Positions 17,212 through 25,923 are shown, counted from the first letter of the stretch. The stretch: 64,000 nt of DNA from Ga0077560 sp046330435 (GCA_046330435.1 JAXLST010000017.1:66134-130133), one strand, 5' to 3'. Notes: generated by a model from the sequence alone, not told the origin. Made by a program: numbers and translations.

Positions 17212-17883
17212 ATGACCGAGCCCACCATGGTCGAGGTGTTCCTCGACGTCTCCTGCCCCTGGTGCCACGGCGGCCAGATCACGGCGCGCCGCATCCTGGA
17301 CGAGGTGGCCGCCGACCCGTCGCTGCCGCGCACCGCGTACACGATGCGGTTCATCCGGCTGCACGACTTCGGCGACCCGGCGGGGTACCCCAGGGCGGAG
17401 ATGATCCGGCGATGGGAGAGCCCGCCGGAGGAGGTGGCCGCCCACCTGGTGGAGCTGGAGGAGTTCGCCGCGTCGGTGGGCGTCCGCATCGACGACGACG
17501 CCTACGCGTACGTGTCCGACCCGTTCCACGCGCACCGGCTGCTGGCGATGGTGCGCGACGACCCGTCCACCGACGCGCCCGACCTGTGGAGCCTGTCCCG
17601 GGCGGTCTGGACCGGCAGGTACGTGCACGGCCTGCGCGCGGACGTGCACGCCGACCTGAGGAAGGCCGTCGCCCTCGCCGGCCTGCGGGTCCCGGAGCGC
17701 ATCTGGGCGCGCATGGCGGACCCGGACGACCACCGGGAGCGGACCCTCGCCGACCACGCCCGGGCGCTGGAGGTGCACCTGGACGGCGTGCCGCGCCTGG
17801 TCGCGAACGGCCGCATCGTCCCGTGCTGGCGGCCCATCGACGAGGTGCGGGCGGGCATCCGGGAGGCGCTGCTGGCCGCATGA
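17212..17883 (+). CDS. DsbA-family oxidoreductase (FrnE-like)
   Basis: The 223-residue thioredoxin-fold protein has the redox motif CPWC at residues 15-18, an inserted helical domain and the closing LDGVPRLVAN segment that contains the cis-Pro of the fold. There is no signal peptide, so it is a cytoplasmic FrnE/2-hydroxychromene-2-carboxylate-isomerase-like member rather than a periplasmic DsbA. It probably handles thiol-disulfide exchange under oxidative stress. A GATACT sits 7 nt before the ATG, possibly another leaderless -10. Confidence 0.85.
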   Translation: MTEPTMVEVFLDVSCPWCHGGQITARRILDEVAADPSLPRTAYTMRFIRLHDFGDPAGYPRAEMIRRWESPPEEVAAHLVELEEFAASVGVRIDDDAYAYVSDPFHAHRLLAMVRDDPSTDAPDLWSLSRAVWTGRYVHGLRADVHADLRKAVALAGLRVPERIWARMADPDDHRERTLADHARALEVHLDGVPRLVANGRIVPCWRPIDEVRAGIREALLAA

Positions 17884-17929
17884 CGCCGGCGCCGGGACAC
17901 GATCGGCGTGTCCCGTGCGTCTCCGGGGC

Positions 17930-18460
17930 ATGACCGTGACCACGCAGACCGACGCGGACCTCGTCCGCGAGGCGCAGGACGGCTCCCGCCCCGCGGCGGA
18001 AGCCCTGTTCGAACGGCACTGGCCCCGCGCGTGGCGCGCCGCGTACGGGGTGCTCGGCGACCGGCAGCGCGCCGACGACGCGGCCCAGGCCGCGATGGTG
18101 CGGGCGCTGGAGCGCATCCGCTCGATCCGCGACGGCGCGTCCTTCGGGCCGTGGCTCATGCGGATCGTGGTGCGCGAGGCGCTCGACGGGCGGCGGCGCA
18201 CCCGCCGCGAGGCGCCGCTGGACGACGCGGCGTCGATCCCCGCGGGCGAGCCCCCCGAGAGCCCCGACCCCGCCCTCGCGGAGGCGATGCGCGCGCTGAG
18301 CCCCGACCGCCGCGCCGTCGTGGTGCTGCATTTCTGGCTGGGCCATTCCCTCCCGGAGGTCGCCGGCATCCTCGGCGTGCCGGAGGGCACGGCCCATTCC
18401 CGCCTGTCGCGGGCCCTCACCCAGCTCCGCGCCCACCTGGAGGTGCCGCATGGCCGCTGA
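17930..18460 (+). CDS. ECF (sigma-70 family) RNA polymerase sigma factor
   Basis: The 176-residue protein has a region 2 (ADLVREAQDGSRPAAEALF, ADDAAQAAMVRALERI) and a region 4 with a C-terminal helix-turn-helix (ALSPDRRAVVVLHFWLGHSL, EVAGILGVPEGTAHSRLSRAL). The ATG at 17930 (MTVTTQTDADL) is preferred over an upstream GTG at 17915. The last 11 bp overlap the start of a single-pass membrane protein, the normal place for its anti-sigma factor. Confidence 0.93.
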   Translation: MTVTTQTDADLVREAQDGSRPAAEALFERHWPRAWRAAYGVLGDRQRADDAAQAAMVRALERIRSIRDGASFGPWLMRIVVREALDGRRRTRREAPLDDAASIPAGEPPESPDPALAEAMRALSPDRRAVVVLHFWLGHSLPEVAGILGVPEGTAHSRLSRALTQLRAHLEVPHGR

Positions 18461-19400
18461 CCTGGAGGACCGCCTCGCCCGTCTGGGCGACGCCGCCGCA
18501 CCGGACGACGGTGCCACCGCCCGCGCCCGGGCCGCCGCCCTGGAGGCTCTGCCCGCCGGGCGCCGCCGCCGGTCGTGGCGCCACCTGCTCCCCCGGCGGC
18601 GCACCATGTCGGTCGCGTTCGCGGTGGCCGGGACCGTGGCAATCGCCGGCGTGCTGGTGCTGTCCCTCCCGCGCGGCGCGGACCGCCCCGTGCCGGCCGG
18701 GATCACGCTGGTCGCCACCGCGCCGTCGCCGGGCGGGGTCGTCGATGCCGCCGACCTGGAGACGACCGCGCAGATGATCGACCGCCGCGCACGGATCATG
18801 CGCATCGACGGGGCCGACGCCGAGGTCGTGGACGGGGACATCGTGCTGCACCTCCCCGATGACGCACCCCCCGGTGCGCTGCGTGACCTGACCGCCCGCG
18901 GCGAGTTCGCGATCTACGACGGGATGCGCGTGATCGGGCCGGCCAACGGCAGCAGGCGCCGGCCGCTTCCCGGCCCCGGCCAGCACGTGATCGATGTCCC
19001 CGACGGGAAGGCCGGCACCGTCCTCCACATCCTCGTGGCCGGCTCCCCGGCCCTCACCAATGCCGATGTCGCCGCCGTGAAACCGGACGTCGTGTTCGGT
19101 GACCAGCCGCCGTTCCTGGAGATCCGCCTGACGACCGCGGGCCGGAGGGCCTTCCACCGTCTCACGCAGCGCATCGCCCAGCGCGGCGCGGTCGAGCGCA
19201 GGGTCGGCACGACCATGCTGGTCATCGACGGTGAGCTGGTGAGCAGGCCGACCATCGACCCGGAGGAGTTCCCGGATGGGCTCAACAGCCCGGCCGTCGA
19301 GATCGACGGCCACTACTCGCCCGCGGACCCCTGGCGGCGCATCGCCGCGGCCAAGATCGAGGAGGGGCCCCTGCCGGTGGTCCTCGCCCCGGCCGGCTGA
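18450..19400 (+). CDS. Single-pass membrane protein with SecD-like extracytoplasmic domain; probable anti-sigma partner of the ECF factor
   Basis: This 316-residue protein has a cytoplasmic N-terminus of about 50 residues (MAADLEDRLARLGDAAAPDD) with a basic stretch, one transmembrane helix (about 53-73) and an exported part. That part resembles the SecD P1 domain: a DLETTAQMIDRRARI helix, EVVDGDIVLHLPD, LTARGEFAIYD, then LTNADVAAVKPDVVF, LEIRLTTAGRRAFHRLTQ, MLVIDGELVSRPTID and EEGPLPVVL. SecD proper has six helices; here only the soluble fold is kept. The N-terminus lacks a clear zinc anti-sigma motif. Overlap with the sigma gene implies partnership, which is inference. Confidence 0.75.
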   Translation: MAADLEDRLARLGDAAAPDDGATARARAAALEALPAGRRRRSWRHLLPRRRTMSVAFAVAGTVAIAGVLVLSLPRGADRPVPAGITLVATAPSPGGVVDAADLETTAQMIDRRARIMRIDGADAEVVDGDIVLHLPDDAPPGALRDLTARGEFAIYDGMRVIGPANGSRRRPLPGPGQHVIDVPDGKAGTVLHILVAGSPALTNADVAAVKPDVVFGDQPPFLEIRLTTAGRRAFHRLTQRIAQRGAVERRVGTTMLVIDGELVSRPTIDPEEFPDGLNSPAVEIDGHYSPADPWRRIAAAKIEEGPLPVVLAPAG

Positions 19401-19417
19401 GCCGTTTCACCCACGAA

Positions 19418-19449
19418 GGGGACGGGAACCCACCGGGCGTCCCGTCCCC
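19418..19449 (+). terminator. 10-bp GC-rich hairpin after the SecD-like gene
   Basis: GGGGACGGGA (19418-19427) pairs perfectly with TCCCGTCCCC (19440-19449), loop 12 nt. It lies 17 bp after the stop and ends the ECF operon. Confidence 0.65.
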
Positions 19450-19464
19450 CACCCCCGCCATTGG

Positions 19465-19953
19465 ATGAGCCCACCCGATCACCCGCAGCGCCCGTTCCGG
19501 GACGAGACGCCCGGTGAGCGCCGGGACCGCCAGCTGGGCGAGCTGCTGCAGGAGATCCGGGTCACGCTGCCGGGCGTGCAGGTGCTGTTCGCGTTCCTGC
19601 TGGCGGTGCCGTTCAGCGCCCGGTGGGACCGCACCACCGAGCTGCAGAAGGACGTGTTCTTCGCGACGCTACTGCTCACGGCCCTGGCGACGGTGCTGCT
19701 GATGGCCCCCACGGCGGTGCACCGCATGCGGTTCGAGCAGGCCGACAAGGCGCACGTGGTGCGGACCGGGCACCGCCTGGTGGTCGCCGGGCTGTGCGTG
19801 CTGGCGCTCGCGATGGCGAGCGCGGTGTTCCTGATCACCGACGTCCTGTACTCGGTGCCGGCGGCGATCGGCGTGGCCGCGGCGTTCCTCGTGGTCGTCG
19901 CGGGCACGTGGTTCGCGATCCCGCTCGCCAGGAACCTCACGCGCGACGACTGA
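19465..19953 (+). CDS. DUF6328-like membrane protein
   Basis: The 162-residue protein has a soluble N-terminus (PGERRDRQLGELLQEIRVTLPG) followed by four hydrophobic helices with a conserved-looking VQVLFAFLLAVPFSARW start and PTAVHRMRFEQADK loop. This layout is that of a widespread actinobacterial membrane family of unknown function. It follows the terminator of the ECF operon, so it is probably transcribed separately. Confidence 0.75.
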   Translation: MSPPDHPQRPFRDETPGERRDRQLGELLQEIRVTLPGVQVLFAFLLAVPFSARWDRTTELQKDVFFATLLLTALATVLLMAPTAVHRMRFEQADKAHVVRTGHRLVVAGLCVLALAMASAVFLITDVLYSVPAAIGVAAAFLVVVAGTWFAIPLARNLTRDD

Positions 19954-20014
19954 CCGCGCGGCGTCCGGGGTGGGCGTCACCATTCACCCGCGGCCCCGGG
20001 ACCGGGACCAACAT

Positions 20015-20047
20015 GCGCGGCGGCGGTTGGGATGGCCGCCGCCGCGC
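20015..20047. terminator. 12-bp hairpin between convergent genes
   Basis: GCGCGGCGGCGG (20015-20026) pairs with CCGCCGCCGCGC (20036-20047), loop 9 nt. It sits between the ends of the DUF6328-like and ExoD genes and can serve both directions. Confidence 0.65.
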
Positions 20048-20049
20048 GC

Positions 20050-20673
20050 CTAGCCGAACAGGCCGCGCACCAGGTCGATCACCGCACGCCCCACGGTGAT
20101 CTCGAGCACCACGCCGCCGGCGCCCACCGCGATCCCGGCCGCCACGATCAGGGCGTCCTCCAGCAGCACGCCGAGCGACAGCAGCACCACCCCCAGTGCG
20201 GGCAGGGTGTCGAGGCCGGTGAACGGCGGGGCGAGGAACGCCCCCACGGATCCGCCCACCACCAGCAGGCCGAACACGACCGCGCCACCCCTGCTGGTCA
20301 CCAGGCGGGCGAACCGGGGGCGGGAGATGCGCTCGAGGCCGCGGATGAGCCGCAGCAGCGCCCGCACGAGCCTGCCGTCGCCGTCACCCGCGACGCGGAG
20401 CGTCTGCCAGCGCCCGGGAACCCAGATCTCCCGCCGGCCCACGATGAGCTGCAGGGCCGTGAGCACCGCGATGACCTCGAAGACGTGGGTGGCGCCACCG
20501 GTTGGCAGCGGCAGCGCCGGCACCGCCATGAGCAGCGTGAAGACCACCGCGAAGCTCTTCTCCCGTAACAGGTCGATGAGCCCGCCCAGGGTCGTGTCCT
20601 CACCACCAAGCCAGCGCTCCAGGCGCTCGCTGAGCCGGCCGGGGCCGGCGGGGTCCGCGGGATCGGCGGTCAC
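20050..20673 (-). CDS. ExoD-like membrane protein
   Basis: The 207-residue protein begins with a helical LSERLERWLGGEDTTLGGLI and LREKSFAVVFTLLMAVPALPLP, the signature of the ExoD (exopolysaccharide synthesis) family, followed by several C-terminal membrane helices. ExoD was first linked to exopolysaccharide and alkaline tolerance in rhizobia; its biochemical role is unclear. The GTG at 20673 has a GGGAGG site 8 nt upstream, which decides against the in-frame ATG at 20709. Confidence 0.85.
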   Translation of the reverse strand: MTADPADPAGPGRLSERLERWLGGEDTTLGGLIDLLREKSFAVVFTLLMAVPALPLPTGGATHVFEVIAVLTALQLIVGRREIWVPGRWQTLRVAGDGDGRLVRALLRLIRGLERISRPRFARLVTSRGGAVVFGLLVVGGSVGAFLAPPFTGLDTLPALGVVLLSLGVLLEDALIVAAGIAVGAGGVVLEITVGRAVIDLVRGLFG

Positions 20674-20715
20674 CGCGTGATCCTCCCTCCCCGGCCCCGT
20701 CGGCACCATGGGCGG

Positions 20716-21549
20716 TCAGCCCTCCCCGAGGAAGTCCAGCAGCACCCGGTTGAACTCCTCCGCGTGCGACGCGTTGATCCCGTGCGGCCCGCCGGCGATG
20801 AGGTGCAGGCGGCCGTCCTTCACCGACTCGGCGGTCCGCGTGCCGCTCACCTCGACCGGCACGATCGCGTCGGAATCGCCGTGGATCACCAGCACCGGCA
20901 CGTCGCAGCGCTCCAGGTCGGCGCGGAAGTCCGTGCCCCACGCCGCGATGCAGTCGTGCGTGCCCTTGGGTGACGCCCACTCGGCGATGTCCAGGGCGTA
21001 GCGGCGCTGCTGCTCGCTCACCTTCAGCTCCCCGCCGGCGCTGAAGAAGTTCGTCATGAAGCCGTCCAGGAACGCCATCCGGTCCCTGCGGACCTCCGCC
21101 TGGAACCCGGCGAGCAGGTCGTCGGTGACACCGCCGTCCGGGTTGTCCGGGGTCTGCTTGAGGGCCGGCGGGATCGCGGCGGCGAACACCGCCTGCGCGA
21201 CCCGGCCGGTGCCGTGCGCGCCGATGTACCGCGCCACCTCGCCGCCGCCCATGGAGAAGCCCACCAGCGTGGCGTCGCGCAGGTCCAGGTGGTCCATGAG
21301 GGCCTTCAGGTCCGCGGCGAGGGTGTCGTACTCGTATCCGGACCGCGGCTGGCTCGACCGGCCGAAGCCGCGCCGGTCGTAGGCGACCACCCGGTACCCG
21401 GCGTCCACGAGGACGCCGGTCTGGGCCTCCCAGGAGCGGTTCGACAGCGGCCAGCCGTGGATGAGCACCACGGGGCGCCCCTCGCCGTGGTCCTCGTAGA
21501 AGAGCTCGACCGGGGTGCGGCCGTCGGTGCCGGCGTTCACAGTGGGCAT
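20716..21549 (-). CDS. Alpha/beta hydrolase (non-heme chloroperoxidase-like)
   Basis: This 277-residue alpha/beta hydrolase has HGWPLSNRSW (oxyanion region), the nucleophile elbow GFSMGG, the Asp in VIHGDSDAIVP and the His in GGPHGINASH. The length and motifs match arylesterase/chloroperoxidase-type hydrolases (RRGFGRSS segment). ATG 21549 has a GGAGG site. It is probably a cytoplasmic esterase or perhydrolase; the substrate is unknown. It lies 42 bp upstream of the ExoD gene on the same strand. Confidence 0.88.
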   Translation of the reverse strand: MPTVNAGTDGRTPVELFYEDHGEGRPVVLIHGWPLSNRSWEAQTGVLVDAGYRVVAYDRRGFGRSSQPRSGYEYDTLAADLKALMDHLDLRDATLVGFSMGGGEVARYIGAHGTGRVAQAVFAAAIPPALKQTPDNPDGGVTDDLLAGFQAEVRRDRMAFLDGFMTNFFSAGGELKVSEQQRRYALDIAEWASPKGTHDCIAAWGTDFRADLERCDVPVLVIHGDSDAIVPVEVSGTRTAESVKDGRLHLIAGGPHGINASHAEEFNRVLLDFLGEG

Positions 21550-21618
21550 GGGTCCTCCGTGTCGGGGTTTGCGGGCACGGGTTCCCGCCACGCGGCACCC
21601 CCGAACACGGACCGGCCC

Positions 21619-24147
21619 TCAGCCGGCGGCGGCCTCCTGCGCCACCTCGTCCCACACCACCACGCGGTCGCGACCGGCACGCTTGGCGGCGTACAGGGCC
21701 TCGTCCGCCCGGCGCATCAGCCCGGCGGCGCTCTCACCGCCGGGGTCGGCGTGGGCGACGCCGGCGCTCACCGTCACGCGGCCGGGGGCGCCGTGGTCCA
21801 CGCGGCCGAGCGCCGTGCGCAGCCGTTCGGCGGCATGCCGCGCGTCCTCGCGGTCCACGCCCGGCATGAGCCAGCCGAACTCCTCGCCGCCGATGCGGGC
21901 CACCAGGTCACCGCCGCGGGCCGCCCCGCGCAGCACCTCGGCGATGGCGATGAGGACCCGGTCGCCGGTGAGGTGCCCATGCCCGTCGTTGACCCGCTTG
22001 AAGTGGTCGGCGTCGAACAGCACCAGGCACAGCCCCGGGCCGCCGGGCCCCACGCGTCCCAGCTCGTCCTGGAGCCGCTGGTCGAAGGCCGCCCGGTTCG
22101 CGAGGCCGGTGAGGACGTCGGTGGCGGCACGGTCCTCGAGCCGCTGCCGCTCCTCCGCGTTGGCGATGGTGGTGGCCACCAGGTCCGCGAACCGCCCCAG
22201 CCGGCCGGCGGTGGCCGCGTTCAGGCGCGCGGGGTCGGCCCCCACGAACCCCAGCCCACCCCACAGGCGGCCGCGGATGATCACGGGGGCCGCGGCGCCG
22301 CCCACCGCGCCGTACCGGCGCAGGCCGTCGAGCAGCGGGTCGGGACCCTCGGGCCAGCGGTCGACGGCGGCCGGCCGGCCCGTGCGGACCGCGCGGCAGA
22401 TCGACATGCCGTCCAGGAGCCGGAACCGGGCACCGGGGCCGATGGCGCGGTGCGCCTCGGGAGCCGAGGCGAGGATGACCATCTCGTCGTCGGACTCCTG
22501 GCGCATCACCGACGCGATGACCGCGTCGAACAGCACGGCGATGCGGCTGGCGACCAGGTCGAGCACCACCTCGGGGGCGGCGTCGGACGCGACGGCCTGG
22601 GCGACCTCGTGCAGCGCCGCCCGCTCGGCCTCCATATGGGCGCGCTCGGTGATGTCGAACGCGAGGACCATGCCGGCCACGATGCGGCCGTCCGCCCGCA
22701 CGGGGGTCATGGTGGCGTCGAAGATCCGTCCCTGAAGATCCTCCCGCCAGTGGAGGGTCTCACCCTCCAGGACCCGGTTGCACGCGGAGGCCGCCCGGTC
22801 GCGGTCGCGCTCCGGCAGCAGCCCGGGCAGGTACCGCCCCTCGCCGTCCTGCCCGTAGGTCAGCGCGCGGATCGACGGCCCCTCGGCGAGCAGGACGGTG
22901 AGGTCGTGGTCGTACATCAGCACCGCCCCGCCGGGCAGGTGGTCGATGAGGGCCCGGTACCGGCCCAGGCTCTCGGCGAGCGCCGCGTCCATGCGCTTGC
23001 GGCGCGCGATGGACCGCAGGGCCGCCTGGCGCTCCACGACCGCGCCCTCGGCACCGCGCACCGCCCGCACCGTCGCCTCGCACCACTCCCACTGCCCGTC
23101 GCCGCGCAGCACCCGCAGCTCCACGGTGCTGACCCCCGGGGCGGCGTCCAGCTGGGCGCGCCACTCCGGCAGCCGCGCGGCGTCGTCGGGGTGCAGGATC
23201 TCCTCCATGTTGCGCCCAACCAGCCCCTCGGGGTCGAGGGCGAGCAGGCGCGCCGCCGCCGGGGACGCGTACGCGATGCTGGAGTCGGGCAGGGTTCGCA
23301 GCACGACGTCGGTCGAGTTCTCGGCCAGCAGCCGGAACGAGCGCTCCCGCTCCTCCAGGCGCCGCCGTTCCTCGCGCTCGCGGGTGACGTCCCGGAACAC
23401 GGTCACCACGCCCGGGGCGTCCTCGCCGGTCAGCGGGATCGGGTGGGCGCTCACCTCGATCCAGGCGCGTCCGCCCTCCCCCCGGTCCACGCCCATCACC
23501 ATCCGCTCCACCGGCATCCCGGTGCGCAGGGCCACCATCGCGGGGTGCTCCGGGCCCGGCAGCTCGGTGCCGTCGATGCGCGTCGCCCGCCACCGCGGAT
23601 CCAGGGACGTGCGCCCCGAGAGCTCGTCCTCGCCGAGCCCGAGGATGCGCCGGGCGGTGGGATTGGAGGTCACGATGGTCCCGTCGGCGCGCTGCACGAC
23701 GATGCCCTCGGTGATCGCCCCCACCACCGCCTGGTACTCGGCGTCTCGGGCGCGCAGCGCCTCACGGGCGGACGCCTCGATCGACGCGTCGCGCAGCACG
23801 CCGACGAATCCGCGGCCGCCGCCGCGCCGGGCGCCCATCGAGAGCCGCAGCTGCAGCTCCCGGCCGTCCCGATGGAGCCCCACCACCTCGCGGCCCGCCA
23901 CGCCCAGCACCTCCGGATCGCCGCCGTCGCGCAGCCGCGTGACGTGCCCGGGGTGGGCCGACGCGTCGGGGCCGGTCATCAGCATGGCGACGTCCCGGCC
24001 GAGGACCTCGTCCGCGCGATACCCGAACAACCGCTCCGCCGCGGGGTTGAAGGTCTCGATCCGCCCCCGGTCGTCCGTGCAGACGACCGCATCGACGGCG
24101 GCCTCGACGATCACCCGCCAGCTCTCCTCTGAGGGCACTCGAACCAC
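21619..24147 (-). CDS. Multi-PAS, GAF and GGDEF diguanylate cyclase
   Basis: This 842-residue protein has four PAS domains (about 10-125, 130-255, 260-385 and 390-500; for example ETFNPAAERLFGYRADEVLG), one GAF domain (about 515-665) and a C-terminal GGDEF domain (about 675-835). The active site reads GGEEF, a functional variant, and an RxxD inhibitory site (RGGD) lies five residues before it. It should make cyclic di-GMP in response to signals sensed by the soluble PAS/GAF array. No EAL domain or membrane helix is present. The GTG at 24147 has only a weak RBS. Confidence 0.93.
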   Translation of the reverse strand: MVRVPSEESWRVIVEAAVDAVVCTDDRGRIETFNPAAERLFGYRADEVLGRDVAMLMTGPDASAHPGHVTRLRDGGDPEVLGVAGREVVGLHRDGRELQLRLSMGARRGGGRGFVGVLRDASIEASAREALRARDAEYQAVVGAITEGIVVQRADGTIVTSNPTARRILGLGEDELSGRTSLDPRWRATRIDGTELPGPEHPAMVALRTGMPVERMVMGVDRGEGGRAWIEVSAHPIPLTGEDAPGVVTVFRDVTREREERRRLEERERSFRLLAENSTDVVLRTLPDSSIAYASPAAARLLALDPEGLVGRNMEEILHPDDAARLPEWRAQLDAAPGVSTVELRVLRGDGQWEWCEATVRAVRGAEGAVVERQAALRSIARRKRMDAALAESLGRYRALIDHLPGGAVLMYDHDLTVLLAEGPSIRALTYGQDGEGRYLPGLLPERDRDRAASACNRVLEGETLHWREDLQGRIFDATMTPVRADGRIVAGMVLAFDITERAHMEAERAALHEVAQAVASDAAPEVVLDLVASRIAVLFDAVIASVMRQESDDEMVILASAPEAHRAIGPGARFRLLDGMSICRAVRTGRPAAVDRWPEGPDPLLDGLRRYGAVGGAAAPVIIRGRLWGGLGFVGADPARLNAATAGRLGRFADLVATTIANAEERQRLEDRAATDVLTGLANRAAFDQRLQDELGRVGPGGPGLCLVLFDADHFKRVNDGHGHLTGDRVLIAIAEVLRGAARGGDLVARIGGEEFGWLMPGVDREDARHAAERLRTALGRVDHGAPGRVTVSAGVAHADPGGESAAGLMRRADEALYAAKRAGRDRVVVWDEVAQEAAAG

Positions 24148-24498
24148 CTGGGAGACGTACTGTCGGCGACCCGACCGCCGGCCACGCCGACACTACACGT
24201 GACGTCCCAAACTTCGAAAAGCCGCATACGCCCGCAGACGCCACAAGCTCAGTGTTCCTATTCATCCGGCACCGATTTCAGACGAATCCATCCGTCACAT
24301 ATCTCGCAACGGCGACGAAAAGGGGCGCGGAGGTCGCTCCACCGGGACGATTCGACGCCCTCCGGCGGAGGCGGCAGCACCTCACGTGAGGACGCGCAGG
24401 GTGGAACGAGGACGGAAATACTGCACACGGCGCCGGCCGGGCCGTCCGACGTCTAGCATCGCGCGCACCGATCCCACGTCCGGAGCATCCGCCAGCAC
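24148..24498. other. Divergent intergenic region, 351 bp
   Basis: This gap separates the divergent cyclase and methyltransferase genes and has more A/T than its surroundings (about 24195-24330). No credible ORF, RNA or inverted repeat was seen. It probably holds both promoters. Confidence 0.5.
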
Positions 24499-25311
24499 AT
24501 GTCGTCGCACATCCACACGAGCCACCACTCCGTCTCCACGGGGTTCACCCAGACCGCCTCCGACTACGAGGACGCGGTGCGGTTCAACATCGAGGGCGCC
24601 CAGCGCCTGGTGCTCACCATCCCGCCCGGCGAGTACCGGGACGTGCTCGATGTGGGGTGCGGCACCGGCTTCGCGACCCAGGCGGTGATCGACCGGTTCC
24701 ACCCGGAGCGGATCACCGCGGTGGACCCGGCGGAGGGCATGCTGGCGCAGTTCCGCACCAGGTTCGCCGACCCGCAGGGCGTCGAGTTCACCGTCGTGCA
24801 GGCGGACGTGGAGCACATGCCGGTGCCGGACGGCGCATTCGACCTGGTGGTGTGCTCGATGGCCTACCACTGGTTCCCGCGCAAGTGGGAGGCCGCCAAG
24901 GCCATGGCCCGGGCGATGAAGCCCGGCGGGATCATCGCGATCCTCATGTCCGGCCGGGGCGGCGAGCAGGCCTACCGCGACGTGATCGCCAACGTCGAGC
25001 CCATCAACTACCGGTGGCTCGGGGCCTTCGACGGGAACCTGCGCAGCTGCTCCGAGATGGAGGACTACCTGGTGCAGGCCGGTCTGGAGCCGGTGGACAT
25101 CTGGATGGAGACCCGCACCCGCCACACGACCGTGGAGGCGTACATGGAGCGGATGCGGGTGGTCGCGGGGCACATGATCGGCGACCAGTCCGAGGCCGAG
25201 GTGGCCGACTACGTGGCCAAGATCGAGGCGGAGCTGCACCGCCGCTCCGGCCCCCGGGGCTGGACGTACGACTTCGCGAAGCTCTTCGCGATCGCCCGGA
25301 AGCCGGCGTAG
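24499..25311 (+). CDS. Class I SAM-dependent methyltransferase
   Basis: The 270-residue protein has motif I VLDVGCGTGFATQAVI, the acidic post-I residue in TAVDPAEGM, motif II DLVVCSMAYHWFP and motif III MKPGGIIAILM, as in the ubiE/methyltransf_11 group. It transfers a methyl group from SAM to a small molecule that cannot be predicted. The ATG at 24499 gives a His/Ser-rich N-terminus (MSSHIHTSHHSVSTG). It stands alone between divergent and convergent neighbours. Confidence 0.88.
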   Translation: MSSHIHTSHHSVSTGFTQTASDYEDAVRFNIEGAQRLVLTIPPGEYRDVLDVGCGTGFATQAVIDRFHPERITAVDPAEGMLAQFRTRFADPQGVEFTVVQADVEHMPVPDGAFDLVVCSMAYHWFPRKWEAAKAMARAMKPGGIIAILMSGRGGEQAYRDVIANVEPINYRWLGAFDGNLRSCSEMEDYLVQAGLEPVDIWMETRTRHTTVEAYMERMRVVAGHMIGDQSEAEVADYVAKIEAELHRRSGPRGWTYDFAKLFAIARKPA

Positions 25312-25331
25312 CGGCGGATCCTGCGGACCGG

Positions 25332-25844
25332 TCAGCCCACGGGCGGGCCGGTCACCACGACGCCGTGCTCAGCGGCGACGGCGGCCAGCACCTCCGGCGG
25401 CGGCATCGGGGCGGGTTCGGGGAGCCCGGGGCGGTCCATCGGCTGCCCCACCGCCCGCACGAACCGCTCGAAGTCGCGGCCGGTGGTGACCACCAGCCAG
25501 CGCGCCGGGGTCCCGGAGGTCACGCGGAAGGTGTGCTCGGCGCCCCGCGGCACGATCGCGAAGTCGCCGGGGCCGACGCGCTCGACGATCCCGTGGCCGG
25601 GCAGGTGCAGCTCCAGCTCCCCGTCGAGCATGAAGAACGCCTCGTCCTCGTCGGCGTGGATGTGCATGGGCGGGTTGCCGGTGCCCGACGGCGGGGCGAC
25701 GCACTCGATGAACGCCGCGCGGCCGCCGGTCTCCTCGGCGCCCGCCAGGACGGTGTAGCGGGAGTCCAGCAGGGCCAGGCCGCGTCCCTCGCCGGCGCGG
25801 ACGACGGCGGGCCGGGCGGTGACGGTGCGGGCGGTGGTGGTCAC
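25332..25844 (-). CDS. Cupin-domain protein controlled with a PadR regulator
   Basis: The 170-residue cupin has PPMHIHADEDEAFFMLDGELEL (metal ligands His-x-His-x4-Glu) and PRGAEHTFRV with the last His. This resembles quercetin dioxygenase-like cupins. GTG 25844 follows a textbook AGGAGG site. It is divergent from a PadR-type regulator, and the space between holds two palindromes, so the cupin is the likely target. It may be a dioxygenase or isomerase for an aromatic compound; the evidence does not go further. Confidence 0.85.
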   Translation of the reverse strand: MTTTARTVTARPAVVRAGEGRGLALLDSRYTVLAGAEETGGRAAFIECVAPPSGTGNPPMHIHADEDEAFFMLDGELELHLPGHGIVERVGPGDFAIVPRGAEHTFRVTSGTPARWLVVTTGRDFERFVRAVGQPMDRPGLPEPAPMPPPEVLAAVAAEHGVVVTGPPVG

Positions 25845-25869
25845 GGTTCCTCCTGACGCGGGAGCCCAT

Positions 25870-25888
25870 AAGCTCCCTTTGGGACTTT
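25870..25888. promoter_or_regulatory. PadR operator candidate, copy 1
   Basis: AAGCTCCCTTTGGGACTTT is a near-perfect palindrome of the form AAA-n-TCCC-n3-GGGA-n-TTT. It matches copy 2 16 bp further on. It lies upstream of the cupin start. Confidence 0.6.
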
Positions 25889-25903
25889 GCTTGACGCCAC
25901 GGT

Positions 25904-25923
25904 AAAATCCCAACGGGAGTTTT
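25904..25923. promoter_or_regulatory. PadR operator candidate, copy 2
   Basis: AAAATCCCAACGGGAGTTTT has the same symmetric form as copy 1. It overlaps the TTG at 25922, the first possible start of the PadR gene, consistent with autorepression. Confidence 0.6.

Noticed and set aside
21214..24132. 972-codon plus-strand open frame
   Set aside because: It is antisense to the PAS/GGDEF gene, whose motifs are unmistakable; the composition is that of a shadow frame.
25891..25908. TTGACG and TAAAAT as a promoter for PadR
   Set aside because: The two boxes are only 6 bp apart, so they cannot form one sigma-70 promoter.
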